The notes under the pieces are model-generated. The model was not told the DNA's origin. It did not search any database and worked only from the letters and a program-made list of their open reading frames with translations. This document shows, piece after piece, positions 1 through 7,845 of a stretch of DNA of 15,697 nt (position 1 is the first letter of the stretch; each line of letters begins with the position of its first letter). The position numbers and the translations under genes are program-made. The stretch is from an uncultured Porphyromonadaceae bacterium. Lineage in GTDB: Bacteria > Bacteroidota > Bacteroidia > Bacteroidales > Muribaculaceae. The stretch spans positions 1 through 15,697 of the forward strand of contig UQLO01000046.1 in assembly GCA_900541865.1 (NCBI GenBank). The letters run 5' to 3'.

Positions 1-238
1 CTCTCCGCAACGAAGCTCAAGCGAAAGCTTGGGCTTTGTTGCGTTAGAGAGGTCGAGGTTCGAACGAGCAGAGTTCGTAACCGCGAAGCGCTTGGCTCAG
101 CCAAGAATCTCGTCCTCTCCGCAACGAAGCTCAAGCGAAAGCTTGGGCTTTGTTGCGTTAGAGAGGTCGAGGTTCGAACGAGCAGAGTTCGGAACCGCGA
201 AGCGCTTGGCTCAGCCAAGAATCTCGCCCTCTCCGCAA
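1..238 (+). repeat. Tandem 114-bp repeat, two full units plus start of a third; three hairpins per unit
   Basis: Bases 1-114 and 115-228 are the same unit with only two differences (78 t versus 192 g; 113 t versus 227 c), and a third unit begins at 229 and stops matching after 238. Each unit can form three hairpins. Hairpin A (7-22 with 27-42) is a 16-bp stem closed by a GAAA tetraloop, extended by CTCT (1-4) facing AGAG (46-49). Hairpin B pairs 57-65 with 73-82 around one bulged base. Hairpin C is CTTGGC (91-96), TCA loop, GCCAAG (100-105). Stem A contains two G-U pairs that are valid only in RNA of the plus strand. The unit length is 38 codons, so an open frame runs through it (29-292, TTG start), but I do not consider it a gene. 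The array probably continues left of the window. Confidence 0.9.
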
Positions 239-407
239 TATGACGGCATCGCGCCGCCCACTCTGACCGCCACTTCTCTCGCCGCTTTCTAAATACAAAA
301 TGGGATACAATTATTTACTTAAATAGATTGTTGGTTAATCTTAAATTCATAATTGGTTACAAAGCAGCCAGTTTAGAATTTAAAAATTACAAATAATGCC
401 ATTTTAA
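239..407. other. AT-rich intergenic spacer
   Basis: This stretch between the tandem repeat and the promoter of the ATPase gene becomes abruptly AT-rich after about position 290. I see no gene, RNA or strong inverted repeat in it. Confidence 0.6.
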
Positions 408-439
408 TTTGGGCAAGTAGTACATTTTGATTATCTTTG
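408..439 (+). promoter_or_regulatory. Bacteroidetes-type promoter of the RloA/RloB cassette
   Basis: A -33 element TTTG (408-411) is followed after exactly 20 bases by the -7 element TATCTTTG (432-439), matching the Bacteroidetes TTTG / TAnnTTTG consensus. Transcription should begin near 445-447, about 30 bases before the ATG at 477. A small palindrome, GGGA-TAAG-TCCC (445-456), sits right at the expected start and could be an operator or a 5' hairpin; that last point is inference. Confidence 0.8.
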
Positions 440-476
440 CACTCGGGATAAGTCCCATCTGAGCAAACACATCCGT

Positions 477-1658
477 ATGATACAAGAACTTAAAATAAAA
501 AATTTCAAATCATTCCGCAATGAGGCGGAACTGAGTTTTGAACCATCCGGAGAAGACCGCTACAACAGCGTTGTCACCATGCCTGATGGCGTGAAACTAT
601 TGCGTTTTGCAGTGGTGTTGGGGGCCAATGCCAGTGGAAAGTCTAATTTGCTTGAGGCAATAGATTTCCTACGTCAATTCTGGAGCAATCTGCCGTCATC
701 CAATGACGAGGGGACGGATGTCCAGCCTTTTTTACTCCGTGTTGAGGCTCTGACATTCGATACGGAAATTGAACTGAAATTTTACGTGGAAGGTGTCCGC
801 TACTGGTATAAGCTGACTGTGAATCCGGAAAAAGTTGGCAAGGAGTCTCTTTATGTTTATCTTACCAATAGGCCCACAAGGATTTTTCTGCGAGAGGATG
901 CGGATGGAGTTTCTAAACTGAGTTTCAATCCTGCGGTGGTAAAACTATCACCAGCCGAGACTGAGGTGATGACGATGAATTGTCTCCGCAATATGTCTGT
1001 CCTTGCCGTGCTTAAGAAGGTAAATGTTTCCGTGCCGTATCTATCCAAGATGCGCGCTTGGGTTGATTCAAAGATACTTCCGTTGCAGAGCGGAGCATTG
1101 GAGAACCTTTCATCAGATGCAAAGAAGATGCTTTCCGACAGTGAGGACTTCAGGGAGTATCTGATCCGCTTTGCAAAAGAGGCAGACTTCAATATCTCCG
1201 ACATCAAAGTTCAGAAGATGGCGGCGTTGTTTTCACATACAGTTGAGGACGTCTCCGGAAAGGAAGATTTCTTTCTGCCGGAGGCTTGTCAGAGCGCAGG
1301 TACAAAACGGATGGTGGAACTGGAATCCTTGATATATTCGCAACTCCGGCGTCAGGCATTTCTTGCCATTGATGAGGTAGATTCGTCCATGCACCCCAAT
1401 CTGATGGAATACATACTTGCCAAATTCATCAATACACCTGACAATCAGTCACAGTTGCTGGTTTCGACGCACTACGATCCTATTTTGAAAGATATTGATG
1501 ATATTTTCGGCAAGGATTCCGTATGGTTTACTGAGAAGGGAAAGGACGGCAACTCCTCTCTTTTTTCTCTGTCTGACTTCAGTGGGCTGAATAAACTCTC
1601 ATCCATCCACAGGGCATACATGAACGGACGCTTCGGCGCACTTCCAAAAGTTCTTTGA
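477..1658 (+). CDS. AAA/ABC-type ATPase of the RloA/AbiLi family (probable abortive-infection component)
   Basis: This 393-aa protein is an SMC/ABC-like ATPase of the AAA_15/AAA_21 kind, probably the sensor or energy component of a two-gene phage-defence pair. Visible motifs: N-terminal strand MIQELKIKNFKSFRN typical of RecF/OLD-like ATPases; Walker A GANASGKSN (49-57); a signature-like QSAGTKRMVEL (272-282); Walker B FLAIDEVD (295-302) with D299/E300; the H-loop STH (330-332); and a conserved C-terminal YMNGRFGALP (381-390) characteristic of this subfamily. The central part (about 65-265) is the variable lid or helical arm. The ATG at 477 is the first start after the promoter. The stop is one base before the next gene, so the two are translationally coupled. 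Base composition is lower in GC than the genes from 2410 onward, suggesting transfer. Family assignment is firm; the defence role is inferred from AbiL and RloA/RloB relatives. Confidence 0.88.
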   Translation: MIQELKIKNFKSFRNEAELSFEPSGEDRYNSVVTMPDGVKLLRFAVVLGANASGKSNLLEAIDFLRQFWSNLPSSNDEGTDVQPFLLRVEALTFDTEIELKFYVEGVRYWYKLTVNPEKVGKESLYVYLTNRPTRIFLREDADGVSKLSFNPAVVKLSPAETEVMTMNCLRNMSVLAVLKKVNVSVPYLSKMRAWVDSKILPLQSGALENLSSDAKKMLSDSEDFREYLIRFAKEADFNISDIKVQKMAALFSHTVEDVSGKEDFFLPEACQSAGTKRMVELESLIYSQLRRQAFLAIDEVDSSMHPNLMEYILAKFINTPDNQSQLLVSTHYDPILKDIDDIFGKDSVWFTEKGKDGNSSLFSLSDFSGLNKLSSIHRAYMNGRFGALPKVL

Positions 1659-1659
1659 C

Positions 1660-2238
1660 ATGGCACGCAAAATTAAAGAACGCAAGCTCAAGGCTCCGAC
1701 CATTACCATAATTGGGGAAGGGGCAACCGAGAGATTTTATTTCACACATCTCAAACGGCTCAAGGGCTATAACTATATGTGTAAGCCGCGCAACTTCACG
1801 GAACAAAGCCTTGAGGAAATGCAGCGTCATGTTGAAAGAGTCCTTGCTGACGATGGTATCGCAGTATGTGTGTTCGATGCCGATGTCACACGTATTCATC
1901 CGGCCGAAAAATTAAAACTCGACAACATGCGACGCAAATACGAAGGAAATCCTTCGGTGTTACTATGCGACAGTATGCCGTCGATAGAATTTTGGTTTCT
2001 TCTGCATTTTCTGAACACCAACCGATATTTCGCTACATCGGACGATGTCATTTCCGTGTTGAAGAAGCATATTCCTTTATTTAGCAAACAGCAATCATTC
2101 CTTTCCAATGAAACATGGGTGAACGCATTGCTGAAAGATGAGAAATTGAAGTCCGCCATATCTAATGCCGTTTCCATAGGTGACGAAGGAGAATCATATA
2201 CGCATCTGCATAGACTCTTTGCACTGATAGATAATTGA
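1660..2238 (+). CDS. RloB/AbiLii-like TOPRIM-type protein, partner of the upstream ATPase
   Basis: This 192-aa protein fits the RloB family, the second member of RloA/RloB and AbiLi/AbiLii pairs. It shows the family's three landmarks: IIGEGATERFYF near the N terminus (17-28) with an acidic Glu (E20) and E24; VFDADV (71-76) with two aspartates; and the PSIEFWFLLHF block (107-117). These acidic residues resemble a TOPRIM metal site, so an RNA or DNA nuclease effector is plausible, as in related ATPase-TOPRIM defence pairs such as PARIS and OLD/Gabija-like systems; the activity itself is inference. The N terminus is very basic (ARKIKERKLK). It starts one base after the ATPase stop and belongs to the same operon. 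It is of usual family length, so appears complete. No clear terminator follows. Confidence 0.87.
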   Translation: MARKIKERKLKAPTITIIGEGATERFYFTHLKRLKGYNYMCKPRNFTEQSLEEMQRHVERVLADDGIAVCVFDADVTRIHPAEKLKLDNMRRKYEGNPSVLLCDSMPSIEFWFLLHFLNTNRYFATSDDVISVLKKHIPLFSKQQSFLSNETWVNALLKDEKLKSAISNAVSIGDEGESYTHLHRLFALIDN

Positions 2239-2384
2239 AAAATTCTCTTAGTGGCGTTCGAATCCAGTCAAGAACTGAACTTGTGAGAATAATGTTTCAA
2301 ACAAATGCACTGGCCGCGTTATATTTCAAATACATTTTGTAAATAATATTGACCGGGGTGGGAGAAAAGACGGGAATTTTTTTG

Positions 2385-2392
2385 TAACTTTG
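2385..2392 (+). promoter_or_regulatory. -7 promoter element before nfo
   Basis: TAACTTTG matches the Bacteroidetes -7 consensus TAnnTTTG. No TTTG is found at the 19-21 base spacing upstream, so the -33 element is weak. The start of transcription would be near 2398-2400, leaving a leader of only about ten bases before the ATG at 2410. Confidence 0.6.
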
Positions 2393-2409
2393 CCCAAAAT
2401 TATGCTCGG

Positions 2410-3261
2410 ATGAAATATATAGGCGCTCATGTGGATTCTCTTCCCAGTGTAGACGTGGCTCCCCGGCAGGCTCATGAGCTTGGGGCGCGGGCTTTCGCGT
2501 TCAATCTCATCGACCCTACCCGCTGGAGTTCCCCGGCCTACGCCCCGGAGGATATCGACCGCTTCCGCAGGCTTTGCGAGGAGTTCGGCTTCATTCCCGA
2601 GCGCTCTATATTGCCTCATTCGGCCTTTGTGGTCAACCTGGGCTCGCCCGATGCCCGCAAGCTAAAGCTGTCGCGAATCACTTTTGTCGATGAGCTCCGC
2701 CGCTGCGCCTCGCTCGGGGTGTCACTTCTCAATTTCCATCCGGGCTCTCATCTGCGCAAAATCAGCGAGGACGAATCGCTCGATTTGATTTCGCAGAGCC
2801 TAAACTTCTGTCTGGAGAAGACTTCGGGCGTTACGGCCGTGCTGGAGAACACTGCGGGACAGGGAAGCGCACTGGGATACTCCCTCGAGCAGCTGGCCCG
2901 CATCATCGACGGCGTGGACGACAAGAGCCGCGTCGGGGTCTGCATCGACTCGTGCCACGCCATGGCCGCCGGCTACGACCTTGCCTCCGAGGAGGGTTAC
3001 AACTCTTTCTGGAGCAGCTTCGAGGCTGTCGTCGGCCTGAAGTATCTCCGAGGCATGCATCTCAACGACGCCGTACGCCCCTGCGCGAGCCGCGTCGACC
3101 GACACGCTCCGTTGGGATGCGGTACAATAGGCCAAGACTTCTTTCGCCGACTTATGGCAGACCCCAGGCTCAACGACATCCCCATGATTCTCGAAACGGA
3201 CCCCGCCAACTGGCGCAACGAGATTGAATGGCTCTACTCCCTGCCCGGGGCCTCCGACTGA
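2410..3261 (+). CDS. nfo: Endonuclease IV (deoxyribonuclease IV, AP endonuclease)
   Basis: This 283-aa protein is a zinc-dependent AP endonuclease that cuts 5' of abasic sites in base-excision repair, and it aligns along its length with E. coli Nfo. It begins MKYIGAHV, has LPH with H70, NFHPGSH (108-114), LENTAGQ (145-151), VCIDSCHAMAAGYD, LRGMHLND, SRVDRHAPLG and ILETDP, which together supply the usual trinuclear zinc ligands (H70, H110, E146, then Asp, His, His, Asp, His, Glu). The ATG at 2410 is preferred because the ATG at 2402 runs into a stop after three codons. Two N-terminal DNA-contact loops differ from E. coli: the SAAGG loop is DSLPS here and the KNQRQW loop reads IDPTRW. The catalytic residues are intact, so activity is expected. 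The next gene follows after 68 bases and may be independently expressed. Confidence 0.95.
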   Translation: MKYIGAHVDSLPSVDVAPRQAHELGARAFAFNLIDPTRWSSPAYAPEDIDRFRRLCEEFGFIPERSILPHSAFVVNLGSPDARKLKLSRITFVDELRRCASLGVSLLNFHPGSHLRKISEDESLDLISQSLNFCLEKTSGVTAVLENTAGQGSALGYSLEQLARIIDGVDDKSRVGVCIDSCHAMAAGYDLASEEGYNSFWSSFEAVVGLKYLRGMHLNDAVRPCASRVDRHAPLGCGTIGQDFFRRLMADPRLNDIPMILETDPANWRNEIEWLYSLPGASD

Positions 3262-3329
3262 ACATGCACAAACCAACGAAAACAAAATATCATACTTACA
3301 TAAAATAAAACAGCAACGCAAAACAAACC

Positions 3330-5144
3330 ATGAAAAATCAACGTGATTTGAGTTTCTGGAAACTGTGGAACCTCAGCTTCGGCTTCTTCGGCGTTCAGAT
3401 TGCATACGCCTTGCAGAGCTCTCAGGTGAGCCGAATCTTTTCTACCATCGGCGCCGACCCACACGACCTCAGCTACTTCTGGATTCTTCCGCCGCTGATG
3501 GGACTTATCGTGCAGCCTCTTGTGGGCAGCGCTTCCGACCGCACATGGAACCGTCTCGGCCGCCGTCTGCCCTACCTCGTGGCGGGTGCTTTGGTGGCTA
3601 TAATCGTGATGTGTCTCCTCCCCAACGCCGGCTCCCTCGGCCTCGGCATTTCATCGGCTATCATTTTCGGCCTGGTGATGCTTATGCTCCTCGACACTTC
3701 CATCAACATGGCCATGCAGCCCTTCAAGATGCTTGTGGGAGACATGGTAAACGAAAAACAGAAAGGCCTGGCATATTCCATACAGAGCTTTCTCTGCAAC
3801 GCCGGCTCCGTGGTCGGCTACATCGCTCCCTTCGTGCTGGCTTGGTTCCTGAGCAATACGGCTCCTTCGGGCGAAGTGCCCCCCACTGTCACCTGGGCCT
3901 TCTACATCGGCGCTTTCATCCTGTTGGTGTGCGTGATATACACCCTGGCCGTTGTACGCGAAATGCCTCCGGCCGAATACGCCGCTTTCCACGGCATTGA
4001 CGCAACCCCAAAGAACGACGCTCCAAAGGAAAACATGTTCCGCCTGCTGGTCAAGGCTCCCAAGGTGTTCTGGACGGTCGGCCTGGTGCAGTTCTTCTGC
4101 TGGGCGGCCTTCCTATATATGTGGACCTACTCCACCGATGCTGTCGCACTTCAGGCCTTCGACGCACCTTCGATGCAGACCGTGACCGGCGTCACTATCG
4201 ACGGCCAGAAATATGAGGACAAATACATCTTCAACAACCAGACTCCCGTGATTGAAAACGGCCGTCTCGCCCTCGCCGGTATTGAGGTCGACGGCGTCTT
4301 CACCCGACCCTCTACAGTCGTGCTCGACGGCGACACCCTCATCGCCGCCGGAAAACCCGTGAGCGTCAACGGCCAGACCAAGTTCGACGTCAACAACGGC
4401 ATCATCGCCGCCGCCGGCTCTACTATCAACGTCGACGGGCAGGAAGTGGCTGTGCGAGGCGGTGCTAACGCTGTCAGCGAGCTTCACCTCGTCGAACCCG
4501 GCACTTCTCTCACCCTGGCCCACATCGCTTCCCTCGATGAGGGCACCGGCACCTACGTGATGGAGCAGACCTCCGACATCCCCGCTTTCAACAGCCCCGA
4601 CGAAATTTCGCTCAACTACGCCACCGTGCTCAATCCTGCCACTAGCCAGTACCAGAGCGCCGGCGACTGGAACGGCCTTCTTCTGGCAATTCAGGGCATC
4701 GCCGCCGTGCTGTGGGCCGTTGTACTGGCAAGCTTCAAGCGCCGCAAGCTCGCTTACTCCCTGAGCCTCTTCCTGGGCGCGCTGGGCTTCCTGTCGGTCT
4801 ATTTCATCCACAACCAGTACATCCTCTTCGTCAGCTACGCCGTGATGGGCTTCGCATGGGCCGCTATGCTGGCTATGCCCTTCACTATCCTGACCAACGC
4901 CCTCAGCGGCGGAAATATAGGCACATACCTCGGTCTGTTCAACTGCTCGATCTGCCTGCCACAGATTGTGGCTGCTCTCTGCGGCGGTCTCATCCTCCAC
5001 TGCTTCCCGAGCGTGGCCGAAGGTCCCTCCGCCGGAGCGCCGATGACGGTGTGCATGCTCGTTGTCAGCGGTATTCTCCTCATTCTGGGCTCCGCCGCCG
5101 TCTGGGTCATCAAAGAAACCTTCGGCAGCAAAGCCAAAGCTTAA
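3330..5144 (+). CDS. MFS sugar transporter of the SLC45/GPH type with a large inserted periplasmic domain
   Basis: This 604-aa integral inner-membrane protein probably imports a sugar (sucrose, maltose or similar) by cation symport. Twelve hydrophobic segments can be read, six before and six after a central cytoplasmic loop. The MFS loop 2-3 signature appears as RTWNRLGRRLPYL near residues 71-83, and FWKLWNLSFGFFGVQIAYAL is typical for TM1 of SLC45-like carriers. TM7 ends at WTYSTDAVA (about 265-273) and TM8 starts at GDWNGLLL (about 445). The roughly 170 residues between them are hydrophilic and beta-like (repeated V-x-V-D/N-G patterns) and should face the periplasm; family members usually have a short loop there and total about 440-500 aa. 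Codon use in the insert matches the rest of the gene, so it is not a recent insertion. sdaA begins seven bases after its stop, so the two are co-transcribed. Substrate is not deducible from sequence. Confidence 0.88.
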   Translation: MKNQRDLSFWKLWNLSFGFFGVQIAYALQSSQVSRIFSTIGADPHDLSYFWILPPLMGLIVQPLVGSASDRTWNRLGRRLPYLVAGALVAIIVMCLLPNAGSLGLGISSAIIFGLVMLMLLDTSINMAMQPFKMLVGDMVNEKQKGLAYSIQSFLCNAGSVVGYIAPFVLAWFLSNTAPSGEVPPTVTWAFYIGAFILLVCVIYTLAVVREMPPAEYAAFHGIDATPKNDAPKENMFRLLVKAPKVFWTVGLVQFFCWAAFLYMWTYSTDAVALQAFDAPSMQTVTGVTIDGQKYEDKYIFNNQTPVIENGRLALAGIEVDGVFTRPSTVVLDGDTLIAAGKPVSVNGQTKFDVNNGIIAAAGSTINVDGQEVAVRGGANAVSELHLVEPGTSLTLAHIASLDEGTGTYVMEQTSDIPAFNSPDEISLNYATVLNPATSQYQSAGDWNGLLLAIQGIAAVLWAVVLASFKRRKLAYSLSLFLGALGFLSVYFIHNQYILFVSYAVMGFAWAAMLAMPFTILTNALSGGNIGTYLGLFNCSICLPQIVAALCGGLILHCFPSVAEGPSAGAPMTVCMLVVSGILLILGSAAVWVIKETFGSKAKA

Positions 5145-5151
5145 ACGCACG

Positions 5152-6351
5152 ATGCAGTCGCTCCGACAATTGTACAAAATAGGCCACGGCCCTTCGTCGA
5201 GCCACACCATGGGGCCGCTTAAGGCTGCCGAAATCTTTGCGGCGCGTATTTCGGGCAAGGCTGCCCGATGCACCGTGACGCTCTTCGGCGCCTTGGCGGC
5301 CACCGGTCGTGGGCACCTCACCGACCAGGCCATTCTCAGCGCCCTCCTGCCCGTGGTTCCCACCGAAATTGTATGGAAGCCCGAAACGGTCCTCCCCTTC
5401 CACACCAACGCCATGACCTTCGACGCCTTCGATGCCTCCGGAGAACGCATTGACTCCTGGACGGTCTACTCCGTCGGCGGCGGCGACATCGTCGAGGAAG
5501 GCATGGCTCCCACCGACGGCCCCGACATCTATCCGCTTACCAGAATAAAGGATATTATGGAGGAGTGCCTGCGCGACGGTACTTCGTACTGGGAGTACGT
5601 CGACAAATGCGAAGGCTCCGGCATCTGGGAATACCTCGCCGAGGTATGGAAGGTGATGAAGGAAGCTGTGGAGCGCGGTATAGAGGCTGAAGGCGTGCTC
5701 CCCGGTGGCCTGGGTGTGCGCCGTAAGGCCGTCAGCTACTATGTCCACGCCGAGGGCTACAACAAGAGCCTCAAAAGCCGCGGGCTGGTCTATGCTTACG
5801 CTCTGGCCGTCAGCGAAGAAAACGCCGCCGGAGGTAAGATTGTCACGGCGCCCACCTGCGGCTCGTGCGGCATCGTGCCAGCTGTGCTCTACCACCTTCA
5901 TACCTCCAAAGGCTTCAGCGAGCAGCGCATACTGCGAGCGCTGGCAACTGCGGGACTCTTCGGCAACGTGGTGAAAACCAACGCTTCCGTCTCCGGAGCT
6001 GAGGTCGGATGCCAGGGAGAGGTCGGGGTGGCCTGCGCTATGGCTGCCGCAGCGGCCTCCCAGCTCTTCGGGGGCACTGTTGCCCAGATTGAATACTCGG
6101 CGGAGATGGGCCTCGAGCACCACCTCGGCCTCACTTGCGACCCCGTATGCGGTCTGGTGCAGATTCCATGCATCGAGCGAAACGCTTATGCCGCCGCTCG
6201 CGCCCTCGACGCCAATCTCTACGCCGCTTTCAGCGACGGAAGCCACCGCGTCACTTTCGACCGCATCGTCGAGGTGATGAAGCAGACCGGACACGACATT
6301 CCCTCCCTATACAAGGAGACCGCTCTCGGCGGCCTCGCTGTTATCAACTGA
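5152..6351 (+). CDS. sdaA: L-serine ammonia-lyase, single-chain 4Fe-4S type
   Basis: This 399-aa cytosolic enzyme deaminates L-serine to pyruvate and ammonia using an oxygen-sensitive [4Fe-4S] cluster. The N-terminal beta-domain carries the substrate-binding GPSSSHTMGP near residues 13-22. The C-terminal alpha-domain contains APTCGSCG, GCQGEVG and CDPVCGLVQIPC. The three expected cluster cysteines are C287, C329 and C340; their 42- and 11-residue spacings equal those of the structurally known Legionella enzyme (343, 385, 396). I start the gene at the ATG at 5152, seven bases after the transporter stop. The open frame extends upstream to 5062, but that part overlaps the transporter and precedes the conserved N terminus MQSLRQLYKIGHG. 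The usual Bacteroidales single-chain length is about 400 aa, so it is complete. It sits in a run with a sugar transporter and GHL10 gene, without an obvious pathway link. Confidence 0.95.
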   Translation: MQSLRQLYKIGHGPSSSHTMGPLKAAEIFAARISGKAARCTVTLFGALAATGRGHLTDQAILSALLPVVPTEIVWKPETVLPFHTNAMTFDAFDASGERIDSWTVYSVGGGDIVEEGMAPTDGPDIYPLTRIKDIMEECLRDGTSYWEYVDKCEGSGIWEYLAEVWKVMKEAVERGIEAEGVLPGGLGVRRKAVSYYVHAEGYNKSLKSRGLVYAYALAVSEENAAGGKIVTAPTCGSCGIVPAVLYHLHTSKGFSEQRILRALATAGLFGNVVKTNASVSGAEVGCQGEVGVACAMAAAAASQLFGGTVAQIEYSAEMGLEHHLGLTCDPVCGLVQIPCIERNAYAAARALDANLYAAFSDGSHRVTFDRIVEVMKQTGHDIPSLYKETALGGLAVIN

Positions 6352-6392
6352 GCGCAATCCATACCTTGACCAACCATATTATCTATAAAATC

Positions 6393-7832
6393 ATGAAACT
6401 ACGCAACGTTTTTCTCCTGTCGCTCTTGTGCGTTGTCTTTGCAGGCAGCGCGCGTGCGCCAAAGCACGAATTCCGCGGCGCATGGCTGCACACAATCTTC
6501 CAGGGCCAGTACAAACGGCAGAATTCCGAGCAGAACCAGCAGTATCTCATCCGCCAACTCGACAGCCTCCAGGCTGCCGGCGTCAACGCCGTTCTCTGGC
6601 AAGTGCGCCCCCAAAGCGACGCTCTCTACCCCAGCGACCTCGAGCCCTGGAGCCGTTTCCTTACCGACAATGGTTCCGCTCCCGTGCCTTTCTGGGACCC
6701 GCTGCAGTTCATGATTGACCAGTGCCACCGCCGCGGCATGGAACTCCACGCCTGGCTCAACCCATACCGCGTGACATCAAACAGCAAGCAGACCTTGCCC
6801 GACAGCCACATATACCACCGCCACCCCGAGCGCTTCATCAAGTACGACGGAAAGCTCTACTTCGACCCCGCCCTGCCCGAAAACCGCGAATTTATCGGGC
6901 AGGTCGTCGACGACATCGTGGCTCGCTACGACGTCGACGGCATCCACTTCGACGACTACTTCTACCCCTACCCCGTGGCCGGAAAGGAATTCGGCGACGA
7001 CGACTCCTACCGCCGTTTCGGAAACGGTATGGACCGCGGCGACTGGCGACGTCAGAACGTCGACCAACTCATCGCCGACCTCAATACCCGTATCCATGCC
7101 GCTAAACCCTGGGTGCGCTTCGGTATCAGCCCATTCGGCATTTGGCGAAACAAAGCTTCCGACCCGCGTGGTAGCAACACAAACGGCCTCCAGAACTACG
7201 ACGCGCTCTATGCCGACGTCCTCCTGTGGGAAGAACGCGGTTGGATTGACTACGTGCTCCCTCAGCTCTATTGGGAGCTCGACCACCGTGCCGCCTCCAC
7301 CCGCGAGCTCGTGCAGTGGTGGAACGCCAACTCCGGCCATTCCCGCCATCTCTACATCGGCCAGGACGTCAACAAGTGCATGGATAAGAACGAGCTGGCC
7401 GAAAAGGTTGCCTACAGCCGCGCCGGCGAGAACATCAAAGGCAACTGCTGGTGGCCCGGTTACTCCGTGACCCGAAACTACAAGGGCGTCGCCGACTCCC
7501 TCGCCTCCGACCTGCAGAGCACTATCGCCCTGCCCCCGGCATACCCCTGGCTCTCCGACGCCGTTCCGGCCGCTGTCGAAGGGCTCTCCGTCGATGGCCG
7601 CAACATCAGCTGGACCGCGCCCGCCCTTGCCGGCGCTGCAGCCGACGTGACTCGCTTCGTGGTCTACCGCTTCGACGATGCCGAACACACCGACATCACC
7701 AATGCCGAAGCTATCGTGGCTCTTCAACCGGGCAACTCCTTTACGGCCGACGCTCCCGGCGTCTACGTCGTTACGGCCCTCAACCGCGTCAACGCCGAGT
7801 CCGCTCCATCCATTCCGATCGTGGTGCGCTGA
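6393..7832 (+). CDS. Secreted glycosyl hydrolase-like family 10 protein (GHL10/DUF187) with C-terminal Fn3-like domain
   Basis: This 479-aa exported protein is related to E. coli DigH (YddW), which cleaves peptidoglycan glycan strands stripped of peptides; a role in envelope glycan processing is therefore likely, but substrate is unproven. Residues 1-22 form a Sec signal peptide (MKLRN, hydrophobic core, ARA cleavage site); the cysteine in the core is not in a lipobox. The TIM-barrel region runs from about 26 to 380: EFRGAWLHT, LWQVRPQSDALYPS, AWLNPYRV, and the acidic motif DGIHFDDYFYP (182-192), followed by RFGISPFGIW and VLPQLYWEL. A beta-rich segment, PWLSD to the end (about 385-479), resembles fibronectin type III. 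I place the start at the ATG at 6393, because the open frame upstream to 6135 overlaps sdaA and only this start gives a signal peptide. Gap to sdaA is 41 bases. A strong terminator follows. Confidence 0.9.
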   Translation: MKLRNVFLLSLLCVVFAGSARAPKHEFRGAWLHTIFQGQYKRQNSEQNQQYLIRQLDSLQAAGVNAVLWQVRPQSDALYPSDLEPWSRFLTDNGSAPVPFWDPLQFMIDQCHRRGMELHAWLNPYRVTSNSKQTLPDSHIYHRHPERFIKYDGKLYFDPALPENREFIGQVVDDIVARYDVDGIHFDDYFYPYPVAGKEFGDDDSYRRFGNGMDRGDWRRQNVDQLIADLNTRIHAAKPWVRFGISPFGIWRNKASDPRGSNTNGLQNYDALYADVLLWEERGWIDYVLPQLYWELDHRAASTRELVQWWNANSGHSRHLYIGQDVNKCMDKNELAEKVAYSRAGENIKGNCWWPGYSVTRNYKGVADSLASDLQSTIALPPAYPWLSDAVPAAVEGLSVDGRNISWTAPALAGAAADVTRFVVYRFDDAEHTDITNAEAIVALQPGNSFTADAPGVYVVTALNRVNAESAPSIPIVVR

Positions 7833-7845
7833 CCGATAAAGCACT

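Noticed and set aside
57..82. GGTTCGAAC in the repeat as a tRNA T arm
   Set aside because: The pairing is with bases 73-82, giving an independent hairpin; there is no cloverleaf.
1..238. CRISPR array
   Set aside because: Units are contiguous 114-bp copies without unique spacers, and no cas genes are present.
29..292. 87-aa open frame with repeated SRFERAEF-like peptide across the tandem repeat
   Set aside because: It exists because the repeat unit is 114 bases, a multiple of three; the DNA is explained by hairpins, the start is a TTG inside a stem, and there is no upstream promoter in view.
2263..2285. GTTCGAATCC downstream of the RloB-like gene, resembling a tRNA T loop and so an attachment-site remnant
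   Set aside because: The flanking bases do not form a T stem and no other tRNA part is present.
5062..5151. Upstream extension of the sdaA frame
   Set aside because: It overlaps the end of the transporter gene and precedes the conserved N terminus; the ATG at 5152 fits the family.
4113..5450. 445-aa open frame antisense to the transporter and sdaA
   Set aside because: It is a shadow of two well-supported genes, with biased Gly/Val/Glu/Ala composition and no motif.
5110..6294. 394-aa open frame antisense to sdaA
   Set aside because: It is a shadow frame; sdaA has all catalytic cysteines in the sense direction.
6135..6392. Upstream extension of the GHL10 frame
   Set aside because: It overlaps sdaA, is Arg/Pro-rich shadow sequence, and would bury the clear signal peptide that starts at 6393.
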